From the NCBI RefSeq assembly GCF_001467525.1, contig NZ_LNXS01000043.1, positions 1 to 64,000 on the forward strand: a stretch of DNA of 64,000 bases, read 5' to 3'. Shown in pieces: positions 37,890 to 48,600 of this stretch. Positions within the stretch are counted from its first letter, which is position 1; each line of letters starts with the position of its first letter. Source of the DNA: Legionella anisa. Its GTDB lineage: Bacteria > Pseudomonadota > Gammaproteobacteria > Legionellales > Legionellaceae. The notes under the pieces were generated by a model. That model saw only the letters and a list, made by a program, of their open reading frames with translations, searched no databases and was not told the DNA's origin. The position numbers were made by a program, and so were the translations under genes.

Positions 37890-38918
37890 TCATTTGTCAA
37901 TTACGGCAAGCCCTTTGAGATTTTTATATTTTTGCATCATGACTTTCAAAAGGATAATATCCATGAATTTTAAAGAGATGCATTTAAGAGCGTAAAGTGT
38001 TTTGTACAGCTTCATCCCGACCTTATAATTAAGTCTTTCTGTCAGTTTTAAACATACATATTGCCAAAAACCAAAAACATTCCAATCATATTGATAGTTA
38101 TTTTCAATAAATAATAATTTGTATTCTTTTTCTGAAAGTAAGCCGCTACGAATCGTAACTAATCTATAGCCAACATCGAAATTACTCATCAGGGATACAT
38201 TGAGGTTATATTTGACAAGGATTGATTTTAATTCACGCAGGAATATGCTTCGATTATATAATGTATCTATGCTCTTTTCCTTCCGGGTTAGAGAATTATT
38301 ATTATCTTGGGAATAGTGGTAATATGCTTGTGGCAAAAAACTTATTTTTGGCTCATTCAAGAGCAGCTCCACCAAAGCTAAAATATCTTCCCCACAGTAA
38401 ACTGTTCGAGAAAAAGAAATATTATATCCGAAATACACCTTGTGTTTTATCAAAACGCCCCATACAGAACCCGGTGCTTTAAAACGCAGTATATCTTCTG
38501 CAAGAGCTATTGTTTTCAATGAAGAAGAGCAACGTGGGATGTACTTGTTATCTAAATAATAATCTGTTATTAAAATATCACTGTCTTCTGTTGTTATTTT
38601 TTCATACATATCCAATAACATATTAGGCTCAATCCAAGCATCACTGTCTACATGAGTGGAGTAAACTCCTTTAGCTTCTGTAAGGCCCAATTGCCGCGCA
38701 CTTCCAACGCCTTCATTTTCTTTATGAAACACCTTTATCCTACTATCCTTTTTCGCATATTCATCACATATTTTTCTGCTATTATCTGTGGAACCATCAT
38801 TAATCAATAATACTTCAAAATCAGTAAATGTTTGAGACAAAATACTGCGCAATGCTCTTGGAAGAAGTTTTTCCGTATTATATACAGGTACTATAACTGA
38901 TATTTTAGGTGTATTCAT
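37890..38918 (-). CDS. Family 2 glycosyltransferase
   Basis: The 342-residue protein starts with a GT-A domain: ISVIVPVYNTEKLLPRALRSILSQTF, then LLINDGSTDNS and THVDSDAWI (the DxD-like metal site). The C-terminal 130 residues are variable and acceptor-binding. It transfers a sugar from a nucleotide donor, probably to a surface glycan or lipid-linked oligosaccharide. Its start overlaps the flippase stop by 14 bases. The gene is AT-richer than its neighbours and is joined to no other glycan genes, which suggests acquisition or the remnant of a larger locus. Confidence 0.9.
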   Translation of the reverse strand: MNTPKISVIVPVYNTEKLLPRALRSILSQTFTDFEVLLINDGSTDNSRKICDEYAKKDSRIKVFHKENEGVGSARQLGLTEAKGVYSTHVDSDAWIEPNMLLDMYEKITTEDSDILITDYYLDNKYIPRCSSSLKTIALAEDILRFKAPGSVWGVLIKHKVYFGYNISFSRTVYCGEDILALVELLLNEPKISFLPQAYYHYSQDNNNSLTRKEKSIDTLYNRSIFLRELKSILVKYNLNVSLMSNFDVGYRLVTIRSGLLSEKEYKLLFIENNYQYDWNVFGFWQYVCLKLTERLNYKVGMKLYKTLYALKCISLKFMDIILLKVMMQKYKNLKGLAVIDK

Positions 38919-40458
38919 TGCTCAATTTCCTAAAACTTACTTTACTAAAAACTATTCTTCGTACTTGTTGCCTCATTTCCTGATTTAACATAATAAAGTA
39001 TCCCGAGACAGCGATTGAGACGATAGAGATTACCACCACAATAATAAATCGCAACCATCCCTCTACAAAACAATAGTGCAGATAAATTGGAAATACGGAG
39101 GCTACCAGCATCGTTGCAAAACAAATAAAAACAGCTTTAAATACAAACCGACTGAGGGAAAATTGAGGGATTAATAAATGAGTCATAATTAAAGATGCAG
39201 CAAAGTAGAATACAAATAAAATAGTATTCGCTATAAATGGTACTATTGGCGAATATCCTGCTTTCAATAAAAAATATGAAATGGGTATCACTGATAAATA
39301 AATACTACCCGAGATAAAACTAAATGATCTTATTTTTCCTGTTGCATGAATAGCAAATATAAGAACAAAAAATATAGATGCTTGCAAACTATTTATGAAG
39401 TTTAATTGGCAAAATGATACAGTGTAATCAGGTACATTTTTTAACCAAAAATGAAGTATAAAGTGATTCTCAATGATAAGGGGAAGGGATATAAAAAAAA
39501 GAAGAAAGAATGATATTTTAGCTGAATTAATTATCAAGTGCTCCATTCTCGCTATTTCATTTGCAGCATAATATTTCACGAGTCGCGGACGAACCGCTGC
39601 TAGAAAGTTTCCTGAAAAATTTATTATTGCACTATCTACCAGAGTAGCTATGCTATAGGCGGAATTTACTGCCACACCAAAGAATATGTTGAAAAGTATA
39701 TTTATACCCTGTAATTTTGCTACAACAGCCATATTGCCGTATAAATCCCAAACAGAAAACTTTAATATTGGATAGATAATTTCCTTCTCCCAGCTAAATT
39801 TATATTTACACTCTGAGAAGTTTTTTACACAATAAAACTTATATACCAATGTAATAAAGAATGATACGCCTAAGAGCATAGCGGCATATAAAATTAATTT
39901 ATCAAAACTACCAATCGCTGACAAAAGGTAAACCGCTATTAATTGCAATGTATAATTTAATATTTCTATGTATGCATACACATTCATTCTTTCATGTGCA
40001 ATAATCATGGCACTGTAGGGTACTTGAATTACAGAAACCATTGAACTGATCATAGATAATTGGAATACCCAATTTGCGGCAGACATGCGCTCTATAGGAA
40101 TAACAATTTTATTTTCCAGCCCCCATAATCCCAGCGTTTCAGTTAATATAAATATAATACCTGCAATCAATACATGAATAGTTAATGCAGCGGAGAAATT
40201 TTTTTTCAATTTTTCTGAATTATTACATCCTAATTCAAAGGTCAAAAAACGCGAAGTGGCACCACTTATCGAGTTCTTGAGAAAAGAAAAAAATACAGTT
40301 ATCGCTGAAACTATCCCATAAATACCATAATCAGAAATACCTAATGTATTCAATACAATACGCAAAGTATACAAATTAACCGCCATACAAAATAGCATCC
40401 TAAAATATAGGAAAAACGTATTCTTTGTAATTATTTTTGAGTCAGAAGTGAAGCTCAT
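38905..40458 (-). CDS. Wzx-like polysaccharide flippase
   Basis: The 517-residue integral membrane protein has about twelve to fourteen hydrophobic helices. The MATE/MOP-type N-terminus reads KNTFFLYFRMLFCMAVNLYTLRIVLNTLGISDYGIYGIVSA, typical of O-antigen and capsule flippases (PST family). It would move lipid-linked oligosaccharides across the inner membrane. It precedes and overlaps the glycosyltransferase gene. A strong low-GC composition and isolated position support horizontal origin. Confidence 0.88.
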   Translation of the reverse strand: MSFTSDSKIITKNTFFLYFRMLFCMAVNLYTLRIVLNTLGISDYGIYGIVSAITVFFSFLKNSISGATSRFLTFELGCNNSEKLKKNFSAALTIHVLIAGIIFILTETLGLWGLENKIVIPIERMSAANWVFQLSMISSMVSVIQVPYSAMIIAHERMNVYAYIEILNYTLQLIAVYLLSAIGSFDKLILYAAMLLGVSFFITLVYKFYCVKNFSECKYKFSWEKEIIYPILKFSVWDLYGNMAVVAKLQGINILFNIFFGVAVNSAYSIATLVDSAIINFSGNFLAAVRPRLVKYYAANEIARMEHLIINSAKISFFLLFFISLPLIIENHFILHFWLKNVPDYTVSFCQLNFINSLQASIFFVLIFAIHATGKIRSFSFISGSIYLSVIPISYFLLKAGYSPIVPFIANTILFVFYFAASLIMTHLLIPQFSLSRFVFKAVFICFATMLVASVFPIYLHYCFVEGWLRFIIVVVISIVSIAVSGYFIMLNQEMRQQVRRIVFSKVSFRKLSNEYT

Positions 40459-40638
40459 TGTTAAAAGAGCCCTCCTTAATGAATGTGGTAGATGGGCATT
40501 GTTTTAAAACGCCACTATATCTTGCGGGTACTATTTTATAATCTTCTCTATGAAAATGACACCATTTGAAACTACAGGATTTTTTAACTCGGGAAAACAT
40601 AGGTAAATTCAGCTATGCTTTTATTTTGGCAGCGCTAG

Positions 40639-40781
40639 GGCCTGTTTACATTTCACTAGATTGAGTCAAAATGGCCTGATTTTCGAGCATCGAAGCGCGG
40701 CATACATGGAGTATTTGCGCATACCAGCGCAGAAAATCAGGTCATTTTGGCCAAGATAGTAGAAATGTAAACAGACCCTAA
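40639..40781. repeat. Palindromic repeat, family R2 (copy 2)
   Basis: Outer arms AGGGCCTGTTTACATTTC and GAAATGTAAACAGACCCT differ by one base; inner arms CAAAATGGCCTGATTTTC and GAAAATCAGGTCATTTTG also pair. The element is about 143 bp with a GC-rich centre, and lies between the flippase and DAHP synthase genes. Confidence 0.85.
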
Positions 40782-40801
40782 TATTCTTGGTAAATAGAGC
40801 G

Positions 40802-42136
40802 TTATTCACTCCTAAACTGCCTGCTCAACTGAATGGCCATTTCTATTGACTGTTCGTAGTTGAGTCGGGGATCAACCAGGCTATGATAGGCTTTTTTCAG
40901 ATCATCGGCTGCTAACCCGCGTGCACCGCCAATACATTCAGTAACATTATCGCCAGTCAGTTCAAAATGAACACCACCAAGATAACTACCCATATTGCGA
41001 TGAATTTCCAAGGCTTGTTTGAGTTCTAAAAGGATATTATCAAAGTGACGTGTTTTGATGCCATGTTCTGTAGTTTCTGTATTACCATGCATGGGATCAC
41101 AGGACCAGGTGACTGGGATTTTTGTTTTTCTCACTGCTTCAATAAGCGGGGGAAGCAGTTTATCTATGTGTCGTGCGCCGAGGCGGGTAAACAACAAAAG
41201 CCGTCCCTCTTCGCGCTGGGGATTCGCTCTGTTCAATACTTCTTCCAGCCATTCAGGAGTAGCTCCAGGTCCGATTTTGATGCCAATTGGATTTTCTACG
41301 CCACGTAAAAATTCCAAATGCGCGCTATCAATTTGTGCAGTACGCATACCAATCCAGGGGAGGTGGGTAGAAAGGTTATACCATAAACCATCTTCCATTT
41401 GACGAGTTAATGCTTGTTCGTAATGCAAATGCAGTGCCTCATGAGAGGTATAAAAATCGACCTTGGATAAATTACTGGATTGTATTCCGTCAATGGTATC
41501 TAAAAAGTCCAAGGCATCACCAATTGATTTAACCAGAGTTTGGTATTCTTCTTTTTGCTTTGAATGTTCAACAAAACCTAAATCCCATTGTTGGGGATGA
41601 TTCAGGCTAGCAAATCCACTGTCAAGTAAACTACGAATAAAATTTAAGGTAATCGCTGAGCAGTTATAGGCTTGCAACAATAATTGAGGATTGGGTTCTC
41701 GAGCTTCCTGAGTAAATTCTGGAGAATTAACTAGATCACCACGATAACTGGGTAAGGTAACGCCTTCAATCGTTTCGTAATCTGAAGAACGAGGTTTTGC
41801 ATATTGTCCAGCGATGCGTCCCACACGAATAATGGGTTTGCGTAAGCCATGCAATAAAATCAAGCTCATCTGTAAAATGATTTTTAATTTATTGCTGATA
41901 ATTTCTGAACGACAATCATTAAATGATTCAGCACAGTCACCGCCTTGAAGAATAAAGGCTTCTCCACGTCCAGCACGTGCAATTTCTTTTCTTAAATTTT
42001 TTACTTCACTACTCGTAACGAGTGGAGGTAAAAGGCTCAGTTGCTCTACAATTTTATTTAACTGTTCGTTATCAGCATAAGCTGCAGCTTGTAAATACGA
42101 GTACTGGAGCCAAGACGTAGGCGACCATTTTTGCAT
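40802..42136 (-). CDS. Class II DAHP synthase
   Basis: This is 3-deoxy-D-arabino-heptulosonate-7-phosphate synthase, the first step of the shikimate pathway, of the plant/actinobacterial (class II) type. The family phrases are WSPTSWLQYSYLQAAAYAD at the start, FILQGGDCAESF with the metal Cys, PIIRVGRIAGQYAKPRS, SCDPMHGNTETTEHG and GGVHFELTGDNVTECIGG. The length from the ATG at 42136 is 444 residues; an ATG at 42187 would add 17. Class II enzymes serve either primary or secondary metabolism. It is divergent from the NRPS gene, which makes a supply role possible but unproven. Confidence 0.93.
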   Translation of the reverse strand: MQKWSPTSWLQYSYLQAAAYADNEQLNKIVEQLSLLPPLVTSSEVKNLRKEIARAGRGEAFILQGGDCAESFNDCRSEIISNKLKIILQMSLILLHGLRKPIIRVGRIAGQYAKPRSSDYETIEGVTLPSYRGDLVNSPEFTQEAREPNPQLLLQAYNCSAITLNFIRSLLDSGFASLNHPQQWDLGFVEHSKQKEEYQTLVKSIGDALDFLDTIDGIQSSNLSKVDFYTSHEALHLHYEQALTRQMEDGLWYNLSTHLPWIGMRTAQIDSAHLEFLRGVENPIGIKIGPGATPEWLEEVLNRANPQREEGRLLLFTRLGARHIDKLLPPLIEAVRKTKIPVTWSCDPMHGNTETTEHGIKTRHFDNILLELKQALEIHRNMGSYLGGVHFELTGDNVTECIGGARGLAADDLKKAYHSLVDPRLNYEQSIEMAIQLSRQFRSE

Positions 42137-42668
42137 AAAAAAACCATGTGACTTTTTTGAGTCTAAGTATGGAATAAATGAACACATACTGCAAGTGAAC
42201 TATATATTATGTCAATAACTTTTGTCTAAAATAGGTAATGTTGATGAATCACCAATTGTTTTGGATTTTATTTCCTGCGTATCCTAAGTTTGGTTCTCTC
42301 AAAAAAACTGAAAGCCTACTGGACTGCATCAAATGAAAACTCATTTGAATGAAAGGCTCTTTGGACTAGAATCCAGGAAAAGTTCAATTATCGGGATTTA
42401 TGTTCTCTATTAATATTATATGCTTTAAAATAAATTGACATGTTTCATTTTTTGCTTAAAATTTGCAAAGTGTTCTGGTCAATAAAAAACACGTATTGAG
42501 CTTTCTTTTACCAAAAAAGTTTAAGCAAGCATACGAACAAGGCAATGAATGCTTTTTTTTTCACATAAGTATCCTGCAGGAAGCAAAAAAAAAAAGAAAA
42601 ATTAACGTGCTTCCTACACCACTAAAAGCTCGCTAATGGTTACTCATCAACTAATTAGAGTATGAATT
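42137..42668. other. Divergent regulatory region between DAHP synthase and NRPS
   Basis: No ORF is convincing. It contains a promoter-like pair (42435-42462). A T-rich/A-rich tract near 42545-42600 includes GGAAGC with a distant GCTTCC (about 42580 and 42610). No Fur-box-like 19-mer could be recognised by eye. Confidence 0.4.
42435..42462 (+). promoter_or_regulatory. Candidate sigma-70 promoter for the NRPS operon
   Basis: TTGACA at 42435-42440 is followed after 16 bp by TAAAAT at 42457-42462. A start near 42469 would leave a leader of about 200 bases before the NRPS ATG. The match is good but chance hits are frequent in AT-rich DNA. Confidence 0.42.
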
Positions 42669-45600
42669 ATGACTAAGGAAATACTAGCAAGTGAATTTTC
42701 TAAGATATTTTGGTTTGAAACACAAAGATTAAGCGATGAAGAGCAATATAGGTATCATCTTTATAACATCTATCACTATTCCAATAATTTTGATATCCAG
42801 CGAGTTAAGAATGCATTGCAACTGACTGTGAATTCTAATTATAACCTAAGAAGTAATTTTATCTATGATGGAAACGATTTAAAGCAAATTATTCACCAAA
42901 ATATAAGCGCTAACCTCATTGTATGTCAAGCTCACACACCAGAAGAATCCCAAAAATATTTACACGAAGCAATCGTTCGTCCATTTAATCTTGAGTCAGA
43001 TCCATTATATCGTTTTGTTATTGTTGAAAATCAGTTTAATGCTACTTATTCCCTTTTGCTTAATTTCCACCACATTATTTTAGATGGAACACAATTTGAT
43101 GTGATAGTAAAAGAAATTGAGTCAAATTACATTAATCCCAAATCCTTTAATGCCTCAGATAAAGCCGATATAGTTCAGTTAGAACACTATTTAAATTGGG
43201 AAAGAGAACAAATAAACAAAGCGGATATTCAACCCGTATTAGATACATTAATGAAGCATCCCTTATCGCTTACATTGCCTTATCATGCACCAACATCACA
43301 AAAATCAATTACTAAGTCATTTATTTTAGATGAGCAATCCTACCAAAAGCTTAAAAAATTCAGTAGGGAAACCGGTTTTTCAATTTTCAACATTCTTAAA
43401 TCAGCATGGGCGACATTACTTGCAAAGTACACCAATCAAGATGAAATTATCATTAGCTACCCATTTAATACGCGAAAAGCACCCTTCAAAGAGATAAAAG
43501 GCTGCTTCGTCAATACGTTATATGCTGCTTATACGATAAGAGAAGAAACATTTAAATCCACACTCGATTTAGTGAGGCAAAATATTAATCTTATGCGTGA
43601 CTCAAAGGCGTATTTAATTAGCCCGATGTCATTACGTAGATCATTGGATATTTCTCAAGTAAATGTTTCAATCTCAATGATTTCCACACGATATCAAGGC
43701 CCCTCACTCGGTACTCTGATTGAACAAGAGGAAGTAGTCTATCCAATGAGTGGTTCAGAGCTTGTTCTATATTTTGATGATAATGGACAGGATTTATTTT
43801 TACAGTTTCGAATGCTCGACCATGTCCTTAGTCCTACTCTTGTAAATAACATCGGTTTTCATATAGAAAATTGTTTGATGTCCTTAATAGACAACTATGA
43901 ATCAATCCCTATCGCAAATACCAATCTTTTATCACAAGAAGAATACAACCATGTTGTTCATTCTAATAATCAAACCGATTCTATATATTCTAAAGATAAA
44001 ACGATTCATCAATTATTCGAAGAGCAAGTTATTCGTACACCAAATAATATCGCTGTAATCTATGAAGAAGTAGCACTGACTTATCAACAACTCAATGAGC
44101 GAGCTAACTGCTTAGCAAATTACCTCAAAGAGGTTTACCACATCGTCCCTGATACTTTAGTTGCTTTATGCTTGGAACGAAGCGAGCACATGCTCATTGC
44201 TATTCTTGCGGTATTAAAAGCAGGAGGCGCCTATGTGCCCATGGAGCCTAGTTTTCCTGAAGAGCGCCTTCAATACTTATTTGAAGATACTTGTGCTCAG
44301 TTAATACTGACTAATGAAAAATTCGAACAACGACTCGTGAACCTGACTGCATCAATGAATCACATATGTTCTATTTTGCCAGTTGATAGTGAAAAAACTC
44401 GTTCATCGCTTTTATCCTCACCAAGCACCAATCCCAATACAATCATGACAAGCCAAAATCTTGCCTACGTGATTTACACCTCCGGTACCACAGGCAAGCC
44501 TAAAGGTGCTATGTTGAATCATACAGGGATCGTGAACCGTATTGAGTGGATGCAAAATGAATATTTATTAAATACAACCGATGTTGTGTTGCAAAAAACT
44601 CCTTATACCTTTGATGTTTCTGTCTGGGAATTATTCTGGGCTAATTGGTATGGTGGAACTATTGTATTTGCTCAACCAGAGAGTCATAAAGATAGTGATT
44701 ATTTAAGTCGCATAATAGAGAAAGAACGTATTTCTATTATGCATTTTGTGCCTTCGATGTTAGATATTTACCTAGAGTCTCTATTTTTATCTAAGCAGGC
44801 CCTTTCATCTAATTTAAAATATATTTTCTGTAGCGGCGAAGCCCTTACTGTTGATCAAGTTAATAAATTTGAGAGTGCTAAAAAAATAAATCCTGAAGTA
44901 AAAGTGGTGTTACACAATTTATATGGTCCTACCGAAGCTTCAGTTGATGTAACTTATTATGCATGTCTGAATTCTCAAGACAAAATTCCAATTGGAAAAC
45001 CAATTCAAAATATAAAAACTTATATTCTTGATAAATCATTTACTCCTGTGCCCAATGGGGTTGTCGGGGAATTATATATTAGTGGTATTGGTTTGGCTCG
45101 CGGATATTTAAATAGACCTGAGCTGACAGAAGAGCGTTTTATTGCAAATCCTTTTGCGAAAGATCTTGATGCACCTGGCTATAATCGAATGTATAAAACA
45201 GGTGACCTTGTACGGTGGATGCCGGATGGTAATATCGAATATTTAGGCCGTAATGATTCCCAAATAAAACTGCGGGCACTGAGAATTGAGCTTGGTGAAA
45301 TTGAAAGCACGCTCTGCAAATATAACGAGGTCAAACAATCCGTTATTCTAGTAAAAGATAGAAATAAAGGCACCCAAAATGATAAATACTTAGCAGCCTA
45401 TTATCTTTCAGCAACCCCGATTGATGAAGATAATTTACGTCAGCATTTATCTCAATTTTTACCTGAGTACATGATACCGAGCGTTTTTATCCATATGGAT
45501 CGATTCCCATTATCAAATAATGGAAAACTGGATAGAAAAGCATTGCCTGAACCGATGTTTACGTCTGCTGAAGAAAATTATGTTCCGCCTCGAACTCCTT

Positions 45601-48600
45601 TGGAAGAACAATTATGTAGTATCTGGCAGGATGTATTTAAAATCGAAAAAATAGGAATTAGAGATAATTTTTTCCAATTAGGTGGTGATTCTATTTTAAG
45701 TATCCGTATTGTTTCTGAAATGAAGCAATTAGGCTTTAATATTTCAGTTCGAGATATTTTTCAGCATAATACGATTGAACATATTGTACCGATTATCTCG
45801 AAGCAAAATATAAAGGAAAATGCATCTTACCAACCGTTTAGCTTGATTTCTTCGGATAAATTGAAGCAACGAAATGATGCGGATATGGCGCAATTAGAGG
45901 ATATGTATCCCGTATGTTATTTGCAAGCAGGAATGCTCCTGGAAGGTGAGTTAACTGATGATGGAAGTTATCACGATGTATTTTGTTATACCATCCAAAA
46001 ACCATTTAATAAAAAACTGTTCTTATCAGTATGGGATCAATTGATTACAAAGCATGCCATGCTGAGAACGTCTTTTGCTGTGGATTCAAATAATGGATAC
46101 ATCGCACTGCAATATAAAAATGGATCGAGTGACAAATGTTTTGTTTTAGAAGACACGCGTTCAATTGAAGCCATTTTAAACGATGAAAAACTTGAAAAAT
46201 TTAACTATTCTGAACCAGGATTATTTCGATTTCTAATTGCTCATCAAGAAAGTACTCAATTTAACTTAATCTTTTCTTTTCATCATGTCATAGGAGATGG
46301 TTGGAGCATTGCATCGCTTATCTCAGAGTTTGTTGATTTATATGTTCATGAAAACTCGCTTAAAGTAGAGAGCACTTTACCTTTTTATGGGGAATTTGTT
46401 GCTCAAGAAAAAGCAGGTATTGAAAATCAAGAAATTCAACAATTTTGGTATAGTTATTTAAATGATTATCAATATGTTAAGCGTGATTTACGCTTCAATA
46501 AAGAAGCCGAATTGCTGCACGATGTATATACAACCACAGACATTTTAAGCAAGGAGAGCTCTGCTCAGTTAGTTGCTTTAGCACACGAGCTAAGCATCTC
46601 TGTAGATATTTTATTCCTAAGCGCCTATCAGTTTTTATTGTCAACGTTCTTTAATAATGACGATTTAATTATTGGTCTCGTAGTAAACAATAGGCTTGAA
46701 AAAACCAGCGGTGATCAATTATTTGGTTTGTTTTTAAATACCATTCCTTTCAGAGTAAAAGTTGATAAAAATAATATTTATCAACTAATTAAAAAAAATT
46801 ACGATGAAAAAATTAAATTATATCAATATAAAATCTACCCTTACGGTAAAATAAAAGCTGATCTTGGCTTGCAAGACGATGTGTACCAATGTGCATTTAA
46901 TTATATTCATTTTCACGTTGCTGAAAATAATTATAGTGATGGTAGTCTGCAATTTACGGATCGTTTTGAAAAAACCAATATTCCGTTATTTCTAAATGTC
47001 CTACGGCAAAATGATCAATTCGAATTTTCGATAACAGGAAGTGCTCATTTTGTAGATAGGCAAACCGTAGAAAAATTAGTCCATTATCTTCATTACTATC
47101 TAAGCCAAATTAGTGCAGGGAAAGAAAAATTAGTAAACCTCATGGAGGAAGAGTATCAACATTTGGTTTACGATCTGAATCAAACAGAAGGGTTTTATCA
47201 GAAAGGTAAATCGCTTCATCAATTATTTGAAGAACAGGTTGCTAAAACGCCGAATAACATTGCTCTTGTTTTTAATGAGCAGATGCTGAGCTATCAATAT
47301 CTGAATGAACAATCCAATAAGCTGGCACGTTACGTTCAAGAAATATATCAAAATTGTACTCAGACTTCCGTTAAGGCAGATACATTGATTCCTATATGTG
47401 TCGATAGAAGTCTTGATATGATTATCGGCATTTTAGGTATTTTAAAAGCGGGCGCAGCATATGTTCCCATCGATCCTGTGTATCCCAAGGAGCGAATTCA
47501 GTTTATCTTAAATGATATAAATGCACCCTTAATCCTAACACAGAGTCATTTACAAGAGGTTTTATCTGACCATTTTATTTCGCTAATTGAGCTTGATAAA
47601 AAAATCTATGACAAGAATGATGGCTCTAATTTGGACATGAAGAGCAGCAATTCTGATCTCGCTTATGTGATATACACTTCTGGAACCACTGGTAATCCTA
47701 AAGGGGTTATGGTTGAACATAATTCCGTAGTTAACACGATTAGTGGTTTACAAAATATTTATCCAATCGATAATCAAAACAAAAAAATTAGTTGCTTTAC
47801 CTCTTTTGTTTTTGATGTTTCTGTATCTGAAATATTTTCTAGTTTGTTACGTGGCGGAGAACTGCATCTGTTTAGTGAGGAGGTTAAACGTTCACCTGAA
47901 TTACTGGCTGAATACATTAACCAAAAACAATTGAGTTTTGTTTATCTGCCGCCAGCCATACTCAGCGTATTGCCTAAAATCGATTATCCCTCAGTGAAGT
48001 GTATTATTTTTGCAGGAGAACCTTGTGAAAAAAATGTGGGTTTGTATTGGCTTACGAAGCATCCTTTATTTAATTATTATGGGCCAACTGAAACCACCAT
48101 TTATGCAACAGGAAAACAAGTTGAACAAAGAAATATTAATGAGATTGGTAAGCCTTTGCAAAATCTTCAAGCCTACATTCTAGATAAAGAATTAAGTCCT
48201 GTACCTACAGGGGTTATTGCTGAGCTTTATATCGGTGGGGTGGGCCTGGCAAGAGGTTATTTCAATAGACCTGATTTGACAGCAGAGCGTTTCATTAACA
48301 ATCCCTTTGGTGCTGGCCGACTTTATAAAACGGGAGATTTAGCACGAATATTGCCCGATGGTCATATTGAATATATTGGCCGTAATGATTCCCAAGTTAA
48401 GATTCGTGGATTTCGAATTGAGTTAGGGGAGGTCGAAAATGGGATCTCCAAGCTGGATGGCATTATCCAATCTTGTGTCTTAGCCAATGAGGTTAATGGA
48501 GCAAAAGAGTTGGTTTGTTACTACACAAGCACTGACTCTGATGTAAATGATCGTTTTTTAAAACAAAAACTTAAAGAGCATTTACCAGACTATATGATTC

